Position numbers and translations under genes: made by a program | In this document: positions 1-8,045 of the stretch, in pieces | How the letters are laid out: every line of letters begins with the position of its first letter | Numbering within the stretch: position 1 is the stretch's first letter | The notes under the pieces: generated by a model | Databases searched by the model: none | What the model was told of the DNA's origin: nothing | The model's input: the letters and a program-made list of their open reading frames with translations, nothing else | NCBI GenBank assembly: GCA_002364535.1 | Contig: DEYL01000001.1 | Location: 1-17,017 of the forward strand | DNA from: Flavobacteriaceae bacterium UBA3159 | GTDB lineage: Bacteria > Bacteroidota > Bacteroidia > Flavobacteriales > Flavobacteriaceae | Length of the DNA: 17,017 bases | Direction: 5' to 3'

Positions 1-21
1 CGACCACTCTGCCATTTCTCC
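1..21 (-). tRNA. tRNA-Ser, 5' end only (cut by window edge)
   Basis: Read on the minus strand, bases 21 to 1 give GGAGAAATGGCAGAGTGGTCG. This is the standard start of a bacterial tRNA-Ser: a seven-base acceptor strand (GGAGAAA), then T8 and G9, then a D-arm beginning GCAGAGTGGTCG. The rest of the gene, including the anticodon and long variable arm, lies beyond the left edge, so the isoacceptor cannot be stated and the fold cannot be completed. A tRNA-Leu has a similar D-arm but usually begins GCC or GCG, so Ser is favoured. It lies 78 bases downstream of the ribBA stop on the same strand and has promoter-like elements of its own. Confidence 0.72.
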
Positions 22-29
22 TTGGGATG

Positions 30-59
30 CAAATATAATATTTATTGATTTTCAATCAA
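30..59 (-). promoter_or_regulatory. Bacteroidota-type promoter for the tRNA-Ser gene
   Basis: On the minus strand a TTG (59-57), a 19-base spacer and TATATTTG (37-30) match the Bacteroidota sigma-A pattern of TTG at -33 and TAnnTTTG at -7. Transcription would start at about base 22-25, almost at the mature tRNA 5' end. The -33 part lies in a small dyad (44-60: ATTGATT, 3-base loop, AATCAAT). That dyad has no T-run on the minus strand, so it is a poor terminator for ribBA. Assigned by pattern only. Confidence 0.5.
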
Positions 60-99
60 TTGATTTTACAGATAAAAAATTACACGATTATTAACCGGT

Positions 100-1230
100 T
101 TAATAATTGACATAACGCATGATTTCCAGGCCATAACCTGTGATCCCTACCCTAGGCATTTTGCTGGAGTTACTGATCAAGTTCAGTTTTTTGATTTTAA
201 GATTGTGTAAAATTTGTGCCCCTATGCCAAAATCTCTCGCGTCCATTATGATAGGAGGTGCTTTGTCAACCTTTCCTTTTTGCTGCATTCCTTTTAGTTT
301 TTGGATTCTCGATAGAAGATTTTCTGATGATTGTTGTTGGTTGATGAAAATGACTGCTCCTTTTTCAGCTTGGTTGATTAGCTTAAAAATATCATCCAGT
401 CCTTTGGTAATTTGACCTGTCAACATGCTCAAAACATCATTGCTGATCCTTAGGGAATTGATTCGGGTCAAAACGGCTTCGTCTTCTTTCCAACTGCCTT
501 TGGATAGTGCCAAGTGAATCTGTTGATTCGTGGTTTGCTGATAAGACCTTAATCGGAATGGACCATAGCGGGTTTCCACTTGAAAATCACTCTTTTTCTC
601 AATCAAACTGTCATGTTGCATTCTGTAGGCCACCAAATCTTCAATGGAAACAATTTTTAAATCAAATTTCTTGGCAACCTTGATCAGTTCAGGAAGTCTT
701 GCCATAGAACCATTTTCATTCATGATTTCTACAATTACACCGGCAGCTTCGAATCCCGCCAAACGCGCAAAATCAATTGCAGCTTCTGTATGTCCGGTAC
801 GACGCAAAACTCCACCGTCCTTGGCAATCAAAGGAAATACATGACCCGGTCGGGTGAGGTCAATGGCTCTGGTTTTTTCATCTATCATTGCACGGATCGT
901 TTGGGAGCGATCTGCAGCAGAAATACCTGTCGTAACCCCATTACCTCGGTAGTCTACCGATACAGTAAAAGCGGTATCCATTGGATCTGAAGTAGAGCTT
1001 ACCATTCGATCCAATTTTAATTTTTTACATTTTTTTTCGGTCAGTGGAGTACAAATCAATCCTCTTCCGTGGGTGGCCATAAAATTTATTTTTTCTGGAG
1101 TAATTACCTCTGCGGCGGATACAAAATCACCTTCATTCTCACGGTCTTCATCGTCTACGACTATGATGATTTCGCCTTTCTTGATGGATATGATTGCTTC
1201 CTCTATGGTATTGAGTAAAGTTTTTGACAT
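100..1230 (-). CDS. ribB: RibBA-type 3,4-dihydroxy-2-butanone-4-phosphate synthase with degenerate GTP cyclohydrolase II domain
   Basis: This 376-residue cytosolic protein has the fused RibB-RibA architecture. Residues 1-205 are a complete DHBP synthase domain, which turns ribulose 5-phosphate into the four-carbon riboflavin precursor plus formate. The acidic metal/substrate loop DDEDRENEGDF (26-36), ATHGRGLIC (52-60), the RPGHVFPL loop (127-134) and RRTGHTEA with His147 are all present. Residues 216-376 resemble GTP cyclohydrolase II, keeping RDFGIGAQIL and GYGLEI. However, the segment that should hold the three zinc cysteines reads NSLRISND, there is no CDC, and the GRGIGL region reads NQQQSSEN. 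GTP cyclohydrolase activity is therefore unlikely, and a separate active RibA is expected elsewhere in the genome. The start lies 7 bases after the stop of the permease gene, so it is the last protein gene of the ftsK unit. Confidence 0.93.
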   Translation of the reverse strand: MSKTLLNTIEEAIISIKKGEIIIVVDDEDRENEGDFVSAAEVITPEKINFMATHGRGLICTPLTEKKCKKLKLDRMVSSTSDPMDTAFTVSVDYRGNGVTTGISAADRSQTIRAMIDEKTRAIDLTRPGHVFPLIAKDGGVLRRTGHTEAAIDFARLAGFEAAGVIVEIMNENGSMARLPELIKVAKKFDLKIVSIEDLVAYRMQHDSLIEKKSDFQVETRYGPFRLRSYQQTTNQQIHLALSKGSWKEDEAVLTRINSLRISNDVLSMLTGQITKGLDDIFKLINQAEKGAVIFINQQQSSENLLSRIQKLKGMQQKGKVDKAPPIIMDARDFGIGAQILHNLKIKKLNLISNSSKMPRVGITGYGLEIMRYVNY

Positions 1231-1237
1231 AAATTTT

Positions 1238-2686
1238 TTATAGTTTTGGTCCCATGTATTTGGAATAAATTTTTTGAACGGGAACCGTTATAAAATCCAG
1301 ATTCACAAATCCCTCATCCGATGAGGCTCTTTTGGTTAGATAAAACGCAAATGGAGCCAATACCATCGTTGATATCCAACTGGCCAATATTGGATGGACA
1401 CTATTGTCCTCTGCGGCATTTTTCACAAAGATTCCGATGTAATGATAGGATAAAAAAATCAAGACAGACAAAACCAAGGGTAAGCCCAATCCACCTTTTT
1501 TGATTATAGCACCTAAGGAAGCCCCAATCAGGAAAAGAAAGATGCAGGAGAAAATCAAGGTGAACTTATCCAACATGACCATTTTGTGAAGGTTGATCAA
1601 TTTTTGAAAGTAAAAAAAGGTTCGTTTCTTATTTTCCAGACTCCTTAAAATCCCTCTTACATCACTTAGTGATCTTTCCACAATTTGACGGACCCGCCAA
1701 TCGTCAGTTGTTTTTATGATATTGAGAATATTAGCCTGAATGAGTGAATCAGAAATATAGCTTTCTGTATCTTTTAACGGTTTTATCTGGTTGCTGTAGT
1801 GTTTTTTATTAAAGTTTTCACTAAATATTTTTCTTTGAGAGCTATAATCTCGTTCCAAGGTGTCAATGCTTACTTTTAGTTGATTGACTTTTTGCATTTT
1901 GTAAGTGGTGGTGTAATTTTCCTCACTCAAATCTACATTATTGAACTTGGACATATCTATGTTCATTATATACTCCTCGAAATGTACTTTGGCATGAGGA
2001 AACCGCATTCGTTCCTCATAATTTTTACCTGCAATTTCTTCATAACGATTACCATCATACAAGACCAGTTGGAGCGTTGCATCGGTGGTCTTACTTTTTA
2101 ATTCTCCGTTTTTGGCTTTGATGACAATCCGGTTTTTATAATCATTGGTTTTTTCATGAATGATTACATCTTCGAGTAACCTTTCATCCTCACCGTACTT
2201 TCGCTTTACTTTGATGCTCATTTGTCCTAAGTCATTAAAAATGCCCTCTCGAATCGCAATGGCGGGTTTTAACTTGGCCAAGTTCCTTCTCAGGTTGTAG
2301 GATTTAACTTCGCCATAGGGAATCAGGTGATTGGAAAAATAAAAACTCCCTACACCAATGGCAATGTGAACCAAAAACAAACCCGTCATACATCGAATCA
2401 GTGAGATTCCCGTAGATTTCATTGCAGCAAACTCATAATTTTCAGCTAAGTTGCCGAATGTCATCAAAGAGGCCAATAATATCGAAAGGGGGAGAACAAT
2501 GGGGATCAGCTTGGGAGTAAAGTAGATCAAAAATTTAAAAATCGTTTCAAAATCCAAACCTTTTCCTGCGAGATCATCTATGTATAACCAAAAGGTTTGC
2601 ACCACAAAAATCAGCATACAAATAGCAAAAACACTGAGCAAGCGTGACAGGTACTGACGGATAATATAGCGATCAAGTATTTTCAA
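1238..2686 (-). CDS. lptF/lptG: LptF/LptG family permease (YjgP/YjgQ)
   Basis: This 482-residue inner-membrane protein belongs to the YjgP/YjgQ family, the membrane half of the LptB2FG ABC exporter that extracts LPS for transport to the outer membrane. The N-terminus MKILDRYIIRQYL is typical of the family. Three membrane segments fall at about 15-35, 56-78 and 98-118, followed by a periplasmic beta-jellyroll (about 135-250), then three more segments at about 372-394, 400-420 and 432-450. It is about 120 residues longer than E. coli LptF or LptG. The extra length lies at about 255-360, a charged, probably helical stretch between the jellyroll and TM4. Whether it is the F or the G paralogue cannot be told from the sequence alone. 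It starts 4 bases after the lolA stop, and pairing with LolA fits an envelope-biogenesis role. Confidence 0.88.
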   Translation of the reverse strand: MKILDRYIIRQYLSRLLSVFAICMLIFVVQTFWLYIDDLAGKGLDFETIFKFLIYFTPKLIPIVLPLSILLASLMTFGNLAENYEFAAMKSTGISLIRCMTGLFLVHIAIGVGSFYFSNHLIPYGEVKSYNLRRNLAKLKPAIAIREGIFNDLGQMSIKVKRKYGEDERLLEDVIIHEKTNDYKNRIVIKAKNGELKSKTTDATLQLVLYDGNRYEEIAGKNYEERMRFPHAKVHFEEYIMNIDMSKFNNVDLSEENYTTTYKMQKVNQLKVSIDTLERDYSSQRKIFSENFNKKHYSNQIKPLKDTESYISDSLIQANILNIIKTTDDWRVRQIVERSLSDVRGILRSLENKKRTFFYFQKLINLHKMVMLDKFTLIFSCIFLFLIGASLGAIIKKGGLGLPLVLSVLIFLSYHYIGIFVKNAAEDNSVHPILASWISTMVLAPFAFYLTKRASSDEGFVNLDFITVPVQKIYSKYMGPKL

Positions 2687-2690
2687 TTCA

Positions 2691-3332
2691 CTAATTATTA
2701 ATGTAATAATTGGGATAATCTGCTTCGTTAAATACGAAGAAATTCTTTGGCAAAGAACTGTCCACTTTCATATTATTGATGGTAAGGGTGGTAACTGTTC
2801 CGTTGCCTCCCACTTCAATCAGTTTGTAGATATGGTTTTTTTGTGTATCAATTCCCACCAACAAGGATTGGATCTCCCCATCATCTTTAGTAGGAATTAA
2901 TTTAACAAATTGAATGTTTTTTCCTTTTAACCTTTGACTGATGTCCCAATGGTAATCATATCCCTTTTTGTGAAATTCTAATAATTCTTTGGGGTTAATA
3001 CCAAAATCTTCCTCATCCTCGGCTTGGGTAATGGTTATTTCTTCATTTTCGGGAACTATGGTATAAAGGGCCTTTCCGTCAAAAAGCTGAATGGCGTCGA
3101 GAAAATTCAATTTGTATTTCTCACTTGCTACGGTAACTTGACCGGAACTTTCTTGATTGATTTGCTCCATGCGGTTATTGAGCACGTAACTGAATTCAAA
3201 CGCTATATTCTTATAACTTTCCATTTGTTTGGATGCCAATTCCAAAAGATTTTGTGCCTCAAGGGAGGTTTGGGACCATACATTTGCAAGGGTTCCTATA
3301 AAAAACAGCAGAAAGTAATTTTTAAATTTCAT
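2691..3332 (-). CDS. lolA: LolA-like outer-membrane lipoprotein carrier protein
   Basis: This 213-residue protein has a clear signal peptide: MKFK, a hydrophobic core at residues 6-17, and a likely signal peptidase I site after VWS (residue 20). It is therefore periplasmic. The mature part has the LolA-family pattern: a helix with LLELASKQMESYKNIAFEFSY near the start, then beta-rich repeats ending in a strand with LTINNMKVDSSLPKNFF. LolA takes lipoproteins from the LolCDE exporter and carries them across the periplasm. The family assignment rests on overall pattern and on position directly after ftsK, an order also seen in proteobacteria. It starts 9 bases after the ftsK stop and is followed 4 bases later by the LptF/G gene. 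Other LolA-fold carriers cannot be fully excluded. Confidence 0.87.
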   Translation of the reverse strand: MKFKNYFLLFFIGTLANVWSQTSLEAQNLLELASKQMESYKNIAFEFSYVLNNRMEQINQESSGQVTVASEKYKLNFLDAIQLFDGKALYTIVPENEEITITQAEDEEDFGINPKELLEFHKKGYDYHWDISQRLKGKNIQFVKLIPTKDDGEIQSLLVGIDTQKNHIYKLIEVGGNGTVTTLTINNMKVDSSLPKNFFVFNEADYPNYYINN

Positions 3333-3341
3333 ATTGCAAAT

Positions 3342-5651
3342 TTATGCATCTTCATTGTTCAAAAGTACATCGAGAGCATTTAAATCGGAGATGAGTACTT
3401 GCCTTGCCTTACTTCCTTCAAATGGACCCACAATTCCTGCCACTTCCATTTGATCAATGATCCTACCTGCTCGATTATAACCCAGTTTGAGTTTTCTTTG
3501 GAGGAGTGATGCCGATCCCTGTTGAGCTGTGACGATTACCTCTGCCGCCTCTCTAAAGAGATCATCCCTCTCAGAGGGGTCAAGGTCTAAACTACTGGTA
3601 TTTTCTTCGACGTATTCAGGCAACACATAAGCGCTAGCATAACCCATTTGTGCTCCGATGTAATCCGAAATCTTTTGAACTTCGGGCGTGTCTACAAAAG
3701 CACATTGAATTCGTGTCAAATCGTTGCCTTGAGTGTAGAGCATGTCACCCCGACCGATCAATTGATCTGCCCCCCCAGAATCCAGTATGGTACGTGAATC
3801 TATTTTCGAAGTCACCCTAAAGGCAATTCTGGCAGGGAAGTTCGCTTTGATGACTCCGGTAATGACATTGACCGAGGGCCTTTGGGTGGCAATGATCAAA
3901 TGAATCCCTACTGCTCGGGCCAATTGTGCTAATCGTGCGATGGGTGTCTCAACTTCCTTTCCTGCGGTCATGATTAAGTCGGCGAACTCATCTACTACAA
4001 GAACAATATAAGGCAAAAAGCTATGACCGTCCTCAGGGTTTAATTTTCGCTCTCGGTACTTTTGATTGTATTCCTTTAGGTTTCGACACATACCGTTTTT
4101 AAGGAATTCATATCGATTGTCCATTTCTATACAGAGCGAATTGAGGGTATGAATTACTTTGGTGTTGTCTGTGATAATTGCATCTTCGGTATCGGGTAAT
4201 TTGGCCAGGTAGTGACGTTCAATTTTACTGTATATGTTAAGCTCTACTTTTTTGGGATCAACCAAAACAAATTTGATCTCAGCGGGATGTTTTTTGTAAA
4301 GTAAAGACGTAAGCACTGCATTCAATCCTACTGATTTTCCTTGACCTGTCGCCCCGGCCATGAGCAGGTGGGGCATCTTGGTCAAATCCACCACAAAAGT
4401 TTCGTTGCTGATGTTTTTACCCAAGGCCACGGGCAGTTCCATCTCTGCCGTCTGAAATTTATTTGAGGTAATTACAGATCGCATTGAGACGATACTTGGC
4501 TTTTGATTGGGAACTTCGATACCGATGGTTCCTTTTCCTGGAATTGGAGCGATGATTCTGATACCCAATGCCGCAAGAGACAGGGCAATATCGTCTTCCA
4601 AGTTTTTGATTTTGGAAATTCTAATTCCCGCTTCGGGGACTATTTCATAAAGGGTTACAGTAGGTCCTACGGTTGCTTTGATTTTTGAGATCCCAATGTT
4701 GTAATTCTTTAGGGTATCTACAATTTTGTTTTTATTCAATTCCAGCTCCTCTTGATCAATGGTGATGGAACTTTCTCCATAATCTTTGAGCAGATCATGG
4801 ATGGGAAAGCGGTATTTACTCAATTCCAGTTTGGGATCAAAAAAACCGTGTTTCTCGACCAAAGATTGCGCCAGGTTGTCAGTTAAACTTTCTTCTTCTT
4901 TATGAGTTTCCACCTCCATGGTAACTTCACCCTCATCTGATGGTATTTCATCTTCAATCGGATCGGCCTGCTTTACCTCAATATCAGTAGCTACTTTTTC
5001 TACAAAATCACCAATTTCCAAATCTAAGCTGTTTTCGATACCAACGGCAGTTGGGGGTCGCTCCTTTTCGAATCGTGAACGAAAAAACATCAAAACTTTT
5101 TCAGGAGTTAATTTCCATTGAAGGACCAAGATGGCAATCACCGAAAAAATTAGTAAACCTGCTACCCCTACATTACCAAAATAAGCCACCAAAAAACTAT
5201 TGATCTCATAGCCAACCAATCCACCAAGTAAAGGAGAATCAATGTGGTAAAATCCAAAAAAAACAGACAGACACATCAAATAGATTAATGCCCAACTCCA
5301 ATGTCCTAAGAGTTCTTTTCTGTCGCTATCAAAAAAAAGTAAATAACCAGTGTAACACAAAAGATAGGACAGGATAAAAACTGCTATTCCGAACAGTTGG
5401 TATATAAAAAAGTGACTCACCAAAGCACCTAATTTATTCAAAAGGTTTTGTGATTGGACTTTCTTTTCAAAAAAGACTTCTAATGTACTTTGATCCGATT
5501 GATGATGGAACAAAAAAGAAATAAAGGAAACGGTCATCAAAAATCCCAATAACAGCAAAAAGCTTCCCAAAAGAATTTGTATTCTTCTGATACGGTATTT
5601 TTTTTCTTCCGAAAATTCAGGAACGCGGGGACGGGAAAGCTTTTTGGCCAT
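3342..5651 (-). CDS. ftsK: DNA translocase FtsK
   Basis: This 769-residue divisome-anchored DNA pump clears chromosome termini through the closing septum and activates dimer resolution. About four membrane segments lie in residues 25-180 (roughly 25-48, 78-105, 118-136, 155-178). A short acidic linker (about 205-265) follows, much shorter than in E. coli FtsK. The motor has the alpha domain (about 285-385), Walker A GATGQGKS (433-440), Walker B IVLVVDEFADL with Asp554-Glu555, and ATQRPSV. The C-terminal winged-helix gamma domain (about 692-760, with LLQRKLKLGYNRAGRIID) is the part that reads oriented KOPS-type DNA sites. The chosen ATG gives the usual basic cytoplasmic N-terminus before TM1. 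It is the first gene of the ftsK-lolA-lptF/G-ribBA unit and sits just after the katG terminator. Confidence 0.97.
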   Translation of the reverse strand: MAKKLSRPRVPEFSEEKKYRIRRIQILLGSFLLLLGFLMTVSFISFLFHHQSDQSTLEVFFEKKVQSQNLLNKLGALVSHFFIYQLFGIAVFILSYLLCYTGYLLFFDSDRKELLGHWSWALIYLMCLSVFFGFYHIDSPLLGGLVGYEINSFLVAYFGNVGVAGLLIFSVIAILVLQWKLTPEKVLMFFRSRFEKERPPTAVGIENSLDLEIGDFVEKVATDIEVKQADPIEDEIPSDEGEVTMEVETHKEEESLTDNLAQSLVEKHGFFDPKLELSKYRFPIHDLLKDYGESSITIDQEELELNKNKIVDTLKNYNIGISKIKATVGPTVTLYEIVPEAGIRISKIKNLEDDIALSLAALGIRIIAPIPGKGTIGIEVPNQKPSIVSMRSVITSNKFQTAEMELPVALGKNISNETFVVDLTKMPHLLMAGATGQGKSVGLNAVLTSLLYKKHPAEIKFVLVDPKKVELNIYSKIERHYLAKLPDTEDAIITDNTKVIHTLNSLCIEMDNRYEFLKNGMCRNLKEYNQKYRERKLNPEDGHSFLPYIVLVVDEFADLIMTAGKEVETPIARLAQLARAVGIHLIIATQRPSVNVITGVIKANFPARIAFRVTSKIDSRTILDSGGADQLIGRGDMLYTQGNDLTRIQCAFVDTPEVQKISDYIGAQMGYASAYVLPEYVEENTSSLDLDPSERDDLFREAAEVIVTAQQGSASLLQRKLKLGYNRAGRIIDQMEVAGIVGPFEGSKARQVLISDLNALDVLLNNEDA

Positions 5652-5668
5652 GAATCATGCTTATAAAA

Positions 5669-5676
5669 CAAAAATA
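5669..5676 (-). promoter_or_regulatory. Possible -7 box of the ftsK operon promoter
   Basis: TATTTTTG on the minus strand matches the Bacteroidota -7 consensus TAnnTTTG and lies 17 bases before the ftsK ATG. No TTG stands at the usual -33 distance (the nearest leaves a 12-base spacer), so this is a weak prediction. It is the only match in the short gap between the katG terminator and ftsK. Confidence 0.35.
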
Positions 5677-5701
5677 CAAATTCATCTTCAATCCCCGGTC
5701 T

Positions 5702-5738
5702 AAAAAAAACCCGAGACCACAATTGGTTCGGGGTTTTT
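5702..5738 (-). terminator. Intrinsic terminator after katG
   Basis: On the minus strand an A-tract is followed by CCCCGAACCA, the loop ATTG, TGGTCTCGGG and then eight T residues. The stem pairs ACCA with TGGT and CCCGA with TCGGG, with one bulged C. It lies 24 bases after the katG stop and insulates ftsK from katG transcription. Because A-tracts and T-tracts flank both arms, it could also work on the plus strand, but no plus-strand gene ends here. Confidence 0.82.
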
Positions 5739-5762
5739 ACTTTATCAAGTGTTTATAATGTT

Positions 5763-7979
5763 TTAGGCCAAATCAAATCGATCGAGCTCCATCACTTTGC
5801 TCCATGCGGCAACAAAATCTTTGACAAATTTTTCTTCACCATCGGCACAACCGTAAACTTCGGCAATGGCACGCAACTCACTGTTGGAGCCAAAGATCAA
5901 ATCAACTCTTGATCCGCTCCATTTGATCTCGCCTGTGGTCAAATCACGACATTCAAATTCACTTTCGTTATCGTCAGTAGCTTCCCAGGTGGTATTCATG
6001 TCAAGTAGGTTGACAAAGAAATCGTTGGTTAAGGTTCCGGGGCGATCGGTCAACACACCGTGCTTGGAACCACCAAAGTTGGTGTTCAACACACGCATAC
6101 CTCCGACCAAAGCAGTCATTTCGGGTGCGGTTAAAGTCATCAGTTGCGCTTTGTCAATCAATAGTTTTTCTGCATCGATATCATACTGCTTTTTCATGTA
6201 GTTTCTGAATCCATCCGCCAATGGTTCCAATACAGAGAAAGATTCTACATCGGTTAGGTCCTGTGTAGCGTCTGTTCTTCCAGCTGTAAAAGGTACTTTA
6301 ACATCATGTCCGGCATCGGCAGCGGCTTTTTCGATTCCCGCACTTCCGGCCAAAACAATCAGATCGGCCAGAGAAACTTTTTTGTCTTGACTGATGGCGT
6401 TGAACTCGTTTTTAATACCCGTCAATACATCCAATACTTTTCCCAACTTGATGGGTTGATTGACATCCCAGTATTTTTGTGGAGAAAGGCTAATGCGTGC
6501 TCCATTGGCACCACCTCGCTTATCAGAGTTTCTATAGGTTGCAGCAGAGGCCCAAGAAGCACTTACCAGTTGACCAACACTCAATCCAGAATTCAAAATC
6601 TTAGCTTTTAGGGCTGCTTCATCCTTATCGTCAATCAGTGCGTGATCTACTTTTGGAATTGGATCTTGCCATATCAAAGTTTCCTGAGGTACCTCAGATC
6701 CCAAATAACGCTCAATCGGCCCCATATCTCTGTGGGTCAACTTATACCAAGCTTTGGCAAATGCATCGGCAAACTCATCGGGATTTTCGTAAAAATGTCT
6801 TGAGATGGGTTCGTATGCGGGATCCATCCTTAAGGCGATGTCTGTAGTCAGCATCATGGGTGCATGATGTTTTTCAGCATTGTGAGCATCGGGAACCGAT
6901 CCTGCACCGGCACCCCCTTTGGGAGTCCACTGTTGGGCTCCTCCGGGACTTTTGGTCAACTCCCATTCAAAACCGAAAAGGTTTTCAAAATAATTATTAC
7001 TCCATTGGGTGGGTGTGGTTGTCCACGCTCCTTCCAAACCGCTGGTGATGGTGTGTTCTCCTTTTCCGGAGCCAAAATTATTTTTCCATCCCTTGCTCAT
7101 TTGTTCAATTCTTGCTCCTGCAGGTTCGGCCTCAACATATTGGTCAGCATCAGCCGCACCATGTGTTTTTCCAAATGTATGTCCTCCGGCAATCAAAGCT
7201 ACAGTTTCATAATCGTTCATGGCCATTCGGCCAAAAGTTTCGCGGATGTCATACGCCGATTTTAGGGGATCTGGATTGCCATTGGGGCCCTCAGGATTAA
7301 CGTAGATCAATCCCATTTGTACGGCACCGAGTGGATTTTCCAATTCGCGCTCACCAGTATATCTCTTATCACCCAGCCATTCTGCTTCGGGTCCCCAGTA
7401 AACGTCCTCTTCAGGTTCCCAAACGTCGACACGACCACCGCCAAAACCAAAAGTTTTAAAGCCCATGGACTCCATCGCACAGTTTCCTGTTAGAACCATT
7501 AAATCAGCCCATGAGAGCTTTTTACCATATTTCTGTTTGATGGGCCACAACAAAAGTCGGGCCTTTTCCAAGTTGGCATTGTCTGGCCAGCTGTTCAGCG
7601 GGGCAAAACGCAGAGTCCCTGCTCCGGCACCACCTCGACCGTCAGCAATTCTGTAGGTACCGGCAGCATGCCATGCCATTCGTATAAAGAAGGGGCCGTA
7701 ATGACCATAATCGGCGGGCCACCATTCTTGTGAATTGGTCATCAATTCGTACAAGTCCTCTTTGACGGCTGCCAAATCTAATTTTTTAAATTCTTCCGCA
7801 TAATCAAAATCAGGATCCATAGGATCAGACAGCGTTGAGTGTTGACGTAGAATATTCAAGTTCAATTGGTTGGGCCACCAGTCACGGTTAACCGATCCAC
7901 CACCAGCGCTTTCCCTTAAGACCCCTCCGAGGTAAGGGCATTTTGCGATGTCTCCGTTTCCATTTGCGTGATTGTTCAT
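5763..7979 (-). CDS. katG: Catalase-peroxidase KatG
   Basis: This 738-residue cytosolic haem enzyme removes hydrogen peroxide by catalase and peroxidase reactions. The distal triad Arg100, Trp103 and His104 lies in FIRMAWHAAGTYR. Tyr226 (LIYVNPEG) and Met252 (RMAMND) complete the Trp-Tyr-Met crosslink that defines KatG catalase activity. His267 in GGHTFGKTHG is the proximal haem ligand, Trp319 sits nearby, and Arg417 (LTHRDMGP) is the mobile arginine. The C-terminal half (about 430-738) is the usual haem-free second peroxidase-like domain. Length and all key residues are normal and there is no signal peptide. It appears to be transcribed alone: a strong terminator follows and a 122-base gap with inverted repeats precedes it. 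I found no good TAnnTTTG box just upstream, only TAnnTTTA-like matches. Confidence 0.98.
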   Translation of the reverse strand: MNNHANGNGDIAKCPYLGGVLRESAGGGSVNRDWWPNQLNLNILRQHSTLSDPMDPDFDYAEEFKKLDLAAVKEDLYELMTNSQEWWPADYGHYGPFFIRMAWHAAGTYRIADGRGGAGAGTLRFAPLNSWPDNANLEKARLLLWPIKQKYGKKLSWADLMVLTGNCAMESMGFKTFGFGGGRVDVWEPEEDVYWGPEAEWLGDKRYTGERELENPLGAVQMGLIYVNPEGPNGNPDPLKSAYDIRETFGRMAMNDYETVALIAGGHTFGKTHGAADADQYVEAEPAGARIEQMSKGWKNNFGSGKGEHTITSGLEGAWTTTPTQWSNNYFENLFGFEWELTKSPGGAQQWTPKGGAGAGSVPDAHNAEKHHAPMMLTTDIALRMDPAYEPISRHFYENPDEFADAFAKAWYKLTHRDMGPIERYLGSEVPQETLIWQDPIPKVDHALIDDKDEAALKAKILNSGLSVGQLVSASWASAATYRNSDKRGGANGARISLSPQKYWDVNQPIKLGKVLDVLTGIKNEFNAISQDKKVSLADLIVLAGSAGIEKAAADAGHDVKVPFTAGRTDATQDLTDVESFSVLEPLADGFRNYMKKQYDIDAEKLLIDKAQLMTLTAPEMTALVGGMRVLNTNFGGSKHGVLTDRPGTLTNDFFVNLLDMNTTWEATDDNESEFECRDLTTGEIKWSGSRVDLIFGSNSELRAIAEVYGCADGEEKFVKDFVAAWSKVMELDRFDLA

Positions 7980-8045
7980 AGGTAAATGATTTTATATTTT
8001 TTCAGTAAAGTAAAATTAAATTTATTTAAGGTAAAATTTAAAAGA

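Noticed and set aside
44..60. ATTGATT-TTC-AATCAAT hairpin as a ribBA terminator
   Set aside because: The stem is only A/T-rich with one G-C pair per arm and is not followed by a T-run on the minus strand, so an intrinsic terminator is not supported.
276..287. ArgH His282 (protein numbering) in GSSIMPHKKNPD in place of the common Gln
   Set aside because: The superfamily signature tolerates variation at this position and the catalytic Ser278 and Lys residues are kept, so it is not evidence of altered function.
3024..3383. 119-codon plus-strand open frame spanning lolA and the end of ftsK
   Set aside because: It is antisense to lolA and runs across a gene junction without its own start signals. 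The hydrophobic look comes from the reverse complement of the lolA signal peptide.
6864..7265. 133-codon plus-strand open frame opposite katG, with several overlapping alternatives
   Set aside because: katG has normal length and all catalytic residues on the minus strand. The antisense frames have no recognisable domain and follow from katG codon bias.
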